Origin: JAFGQE01 sp046484775
GTDB taxonomy: Bacteria; Bacillota; Clostridia; DUPQ01
Assembly: GCA_046484775.1 (NCBI GenBank)
Contig: JAWOIG010000090.1
Span: forward strand, 1-33,105
Direction of reading: 5' to 3'
Length of the DNA: 33,105 nt
Position numbers and translations under genes: made by a program. The notes under the pieces are model-generated. The model had not been told where the DNA came from. It saw nothing but the letters and a program-made list of their open reading frames with translations, and searched no databases. The stretch's first letter is position 1. Every line of letters begins with the position of its first letter. Below, piece by piece: positions 31,841 through 33,105 of the stretch.

Positions 31841-32726
31841 CGCTCCCTTCCCGTGAATAATAGTGCATGAATATTTCCTCCAGCTCGGGTTCCCTCATGG
31901 AGAAATCCCTTAGGTCCATGCTCCCCAGTCTTGAAATGAGGCTGTTGATTTCCCCTTTGTAATAGAATTCAGCCGTATTTCCGTTGCAGCTGAGGTCTGA
32001 AATATCCTCTCCTTCAAGACTTTTACAGTCGACGGGTCCCCTGGATTCGAGAAAAACGCGCCTCAGGTGCTTTTTCCTGAGCGTTTCGATTTCCTCGACA
32101 TTGACCATTCCGCCGTTCCTGATGATACCGACGTTTTTACAGAGCTTCTGTACCTCGCTCAAGGTGTGCGACGAGAAGAATATCGTGGTTCCCTTACCGT
32201 GCTCTTCAAGCAGCAGCTTGAAGAATGTTTGCTGGACCAGCGGGTCAAGGCCGGTGGTGGGTTCGTCGAGAATGACAATGGAAGGAGAGTGCATGAAGGC
32301 CTGTACGATTGAAACCTTCTTTTTGTTACCGAATGACAGATTTTCGAATTTTCTGGATACATCAAGGTCGAGCATGTCCGTCAGCATGTTCATCCGCTGC
32401 CGTCCGCACGACCCGTAGAAGCTCCTTGAGTACTCAAGAAGCTCGCTGATCTTTCTGTCTCCGTAGAAGTGAACTTCCGACGGCATGTAGCCTACGGATT
32501 TTCTGATAGCTGCGGCTTCCCGGACGACATCCCTGCCAAGTATTGCCGCCGAACCGGAATCCGGGAAGATGAAATTGAGAAGGATCCTGATGGTGGTTGA
32601 CTTGCCGGCTCCGTTTGGGCCGATGAAACCGAATATATCGCCCTCCGCGACGGACAGGCTCAGATCCTCCACGCCCCTCGACTTCCCGTAGTACTTCGTG
32701 ACATTCCTTATTTCAATGGCAGACAT
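31824..32726 (-). CDS. ABC transporter ATP-binding protein
   Basis: 300 residues. Walker A GPNGAGKST is at 36-44, the signature LSFGNKKK replaces the usual LSGGQ, Walker B is VILDEPTTGLD, and the H-loop is FFSSHTLSEV. A C-terminal extension of about 80 residues follows the core, as in exporters paired with ABC-2 permeases. A GGGGGG-rich ribosome binding site precedes ATG 32726. First gene of a two-gene exporter operon; no sensor kinase or regulator is next to it in the window. Confidence 0.93.
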   Translation of the reverse strand: MSAIEIRNVTKYYGKSRGVEDLSLSVAEGDIFGFIGPNGAGKSTTIRILLNFIFPDSGSAAILGRDVVREAAAIRKSVGYMPSEVHFYGDRKISELLEYSRSFYGSCGRQRMNMLTDMLDLDVSRKFENLSFGNKKKVSIVQAFMHSPSIVILDEPTTGLDPLVQQTFFKLLLEEHGKGTTIFFSSHTLSEVQKLCKNVGIIRNGGMVNVEEIETLRKKHLRRVFLESRGPVDCKSLEGEDISDLSCNGNTAEFYYKGEINSLISRLGSMDLRDFSMREPELEEIFMHYYSREGSDDIET

Positions 32727-32881
32727 ACAGCGCCCCCCTTGTCGATGCAGGTTTACGGATACATGAAGTATATCATACGCATTATGAAACAGTTACAGAT
32801 GGAACTGAATAATACACATGGGAATTCAAACCATACGCACCGGCCGCCGCAACCGTCCGTTTGGGCAGGCGTTGCACGGCG

Positions 32882-33105
32882 TCATGGAAGGTTGCAGATG
32901 ATTGCATGCCCGAGCGGAGGAATGGACAGTGAGAAAAGACCGGTTTCTTTGTCCGCAGCCGGAAGGGGACCGGATATTGATCTCATTTCATAGGAAGAAC
33001 CCGGAAGGCCAAGGCTGACGGATATGGACTCAAACGGATTTCGGTTGATTACGGTGAAAACAAAGTCCCGCCCGGATTTCCTCAGGCAACCCATCGCATC
33101 GTCGG
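32882..33105 (-). CDS. 3' end of a probable glycoside hydrolase (partial)
   Basis: The frame is open from the window edge and ends at 32882. About 74 residues are seen: RDFVFTVINRNPFESISVSL, then SYEMRSISGPLP and FSLSIPPLGHAIICNLP. The alternation of strands ending in a PPLGHAII-type sequence resembles the C-terminal beta-sandwich of family GH-A sugar hydrolases (for example beta-galactosidase-like enzymes). The catalytic domain lies outside the window, so the family cannot be fixed. The 155-bp gap 32727-32881 holds only a possible minus-strand extended -10 (TGATATACT near 32776). Confidence 0.5.
   Translation of the reverse strand, partial: DDAMGCLRKSGRDFVFTVINRNPFESISVSLGLPGSSYEMRSISGPLPAADKETGLFSLSIPPLGHAIICNLP

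Overview
The window looks like a chromosomal segment of an anaerobic, amino-acid-fermenting member of the Clostridia (Firmicutes). The evidence is the Firmicutes-type gene order (rpsF-ssb-rpsR, rplI-dnaB, tilS-hpt-ftsH), strong AGGAGG ribosome binding sites, frequent TTG starts (rplI, ftsH, comF, CAP protein), sigma-A-like promoters, a SAM-I riboswitch before metK, a Bacillus-type HutP regulator and an oxygen-sensitive glycyl radical enzyme. Codon use is rich in AGG/AGA and ATA. I cannot name the genus.

Layout. Bases 1 to about 290 are very GC-rich and carry fragments (a cupin piece on the minus strand, an unassigned piece on the plus strand) that look foreign, probably a chimeric contig end. 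They abut the C-terminal third of an alpha/beta hydrolase (to 596). A two-gene unit (874-3942) encodes a 720-residue glycyl radical enzyme and its activase. The enzyme has an odd active-site signature, GCHWC where most family dehydratases have GCVE. A tRNA cluster follows (Met, Glu-TTC, Glu-CTC), ended by a perfect 17-bp hairpin that is also the start of a 165-bp structured tandem repeat (4313-4672). manA (minus) and the hut operon (plus) diverge from 5759-6033.

The hut operon (hutH-hutU-ftcD-hutI-fchA-hutP, 6034-12852) is a complete histidine-to-glutamate route. It passes the formimino carbon to tetrahydrofolate and makes methenyl-THF with separate transferase and cyclodeaminase proteins. 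Its leader has a consensus promoter, AAG triplets spaced by 4 nt, and an intrinsic terminator before hutH. With hutP as the last gene, this is a readable histidine-responsive antitermination circuit.

From 13176 to 25943 the content is housekeeping: pepC (minus), rpsF-ssb-rpsR with a probable S6:S18 autoregulatory leader, rplI-dnaB, tilS-hpt, ftsH, SAM riboswitch-metK, recD2 and comF, closed by a bidirectional terminator. From 26167 the genes are more lineage-specific: a GNAT-like protein, a secreted SLH/CAP-domain protein, an isochorismatase-fold hydrolase divergent from a DUF1848 protein with a C-terminal radical-SAM-like CX3CX2C motif, an ABC-2 exporter pair, and the 3' end of a probable glycoside hydrolase at the right edge.

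The best candidates for something undescribed are the glycyl radical enzyme pair, the 165-bp nested-palindrome repeat behind the tRNA cluster, the DUF1848 protein, and a 25-bp palindromic element shared just upstream of the hut and rpsF promoters.
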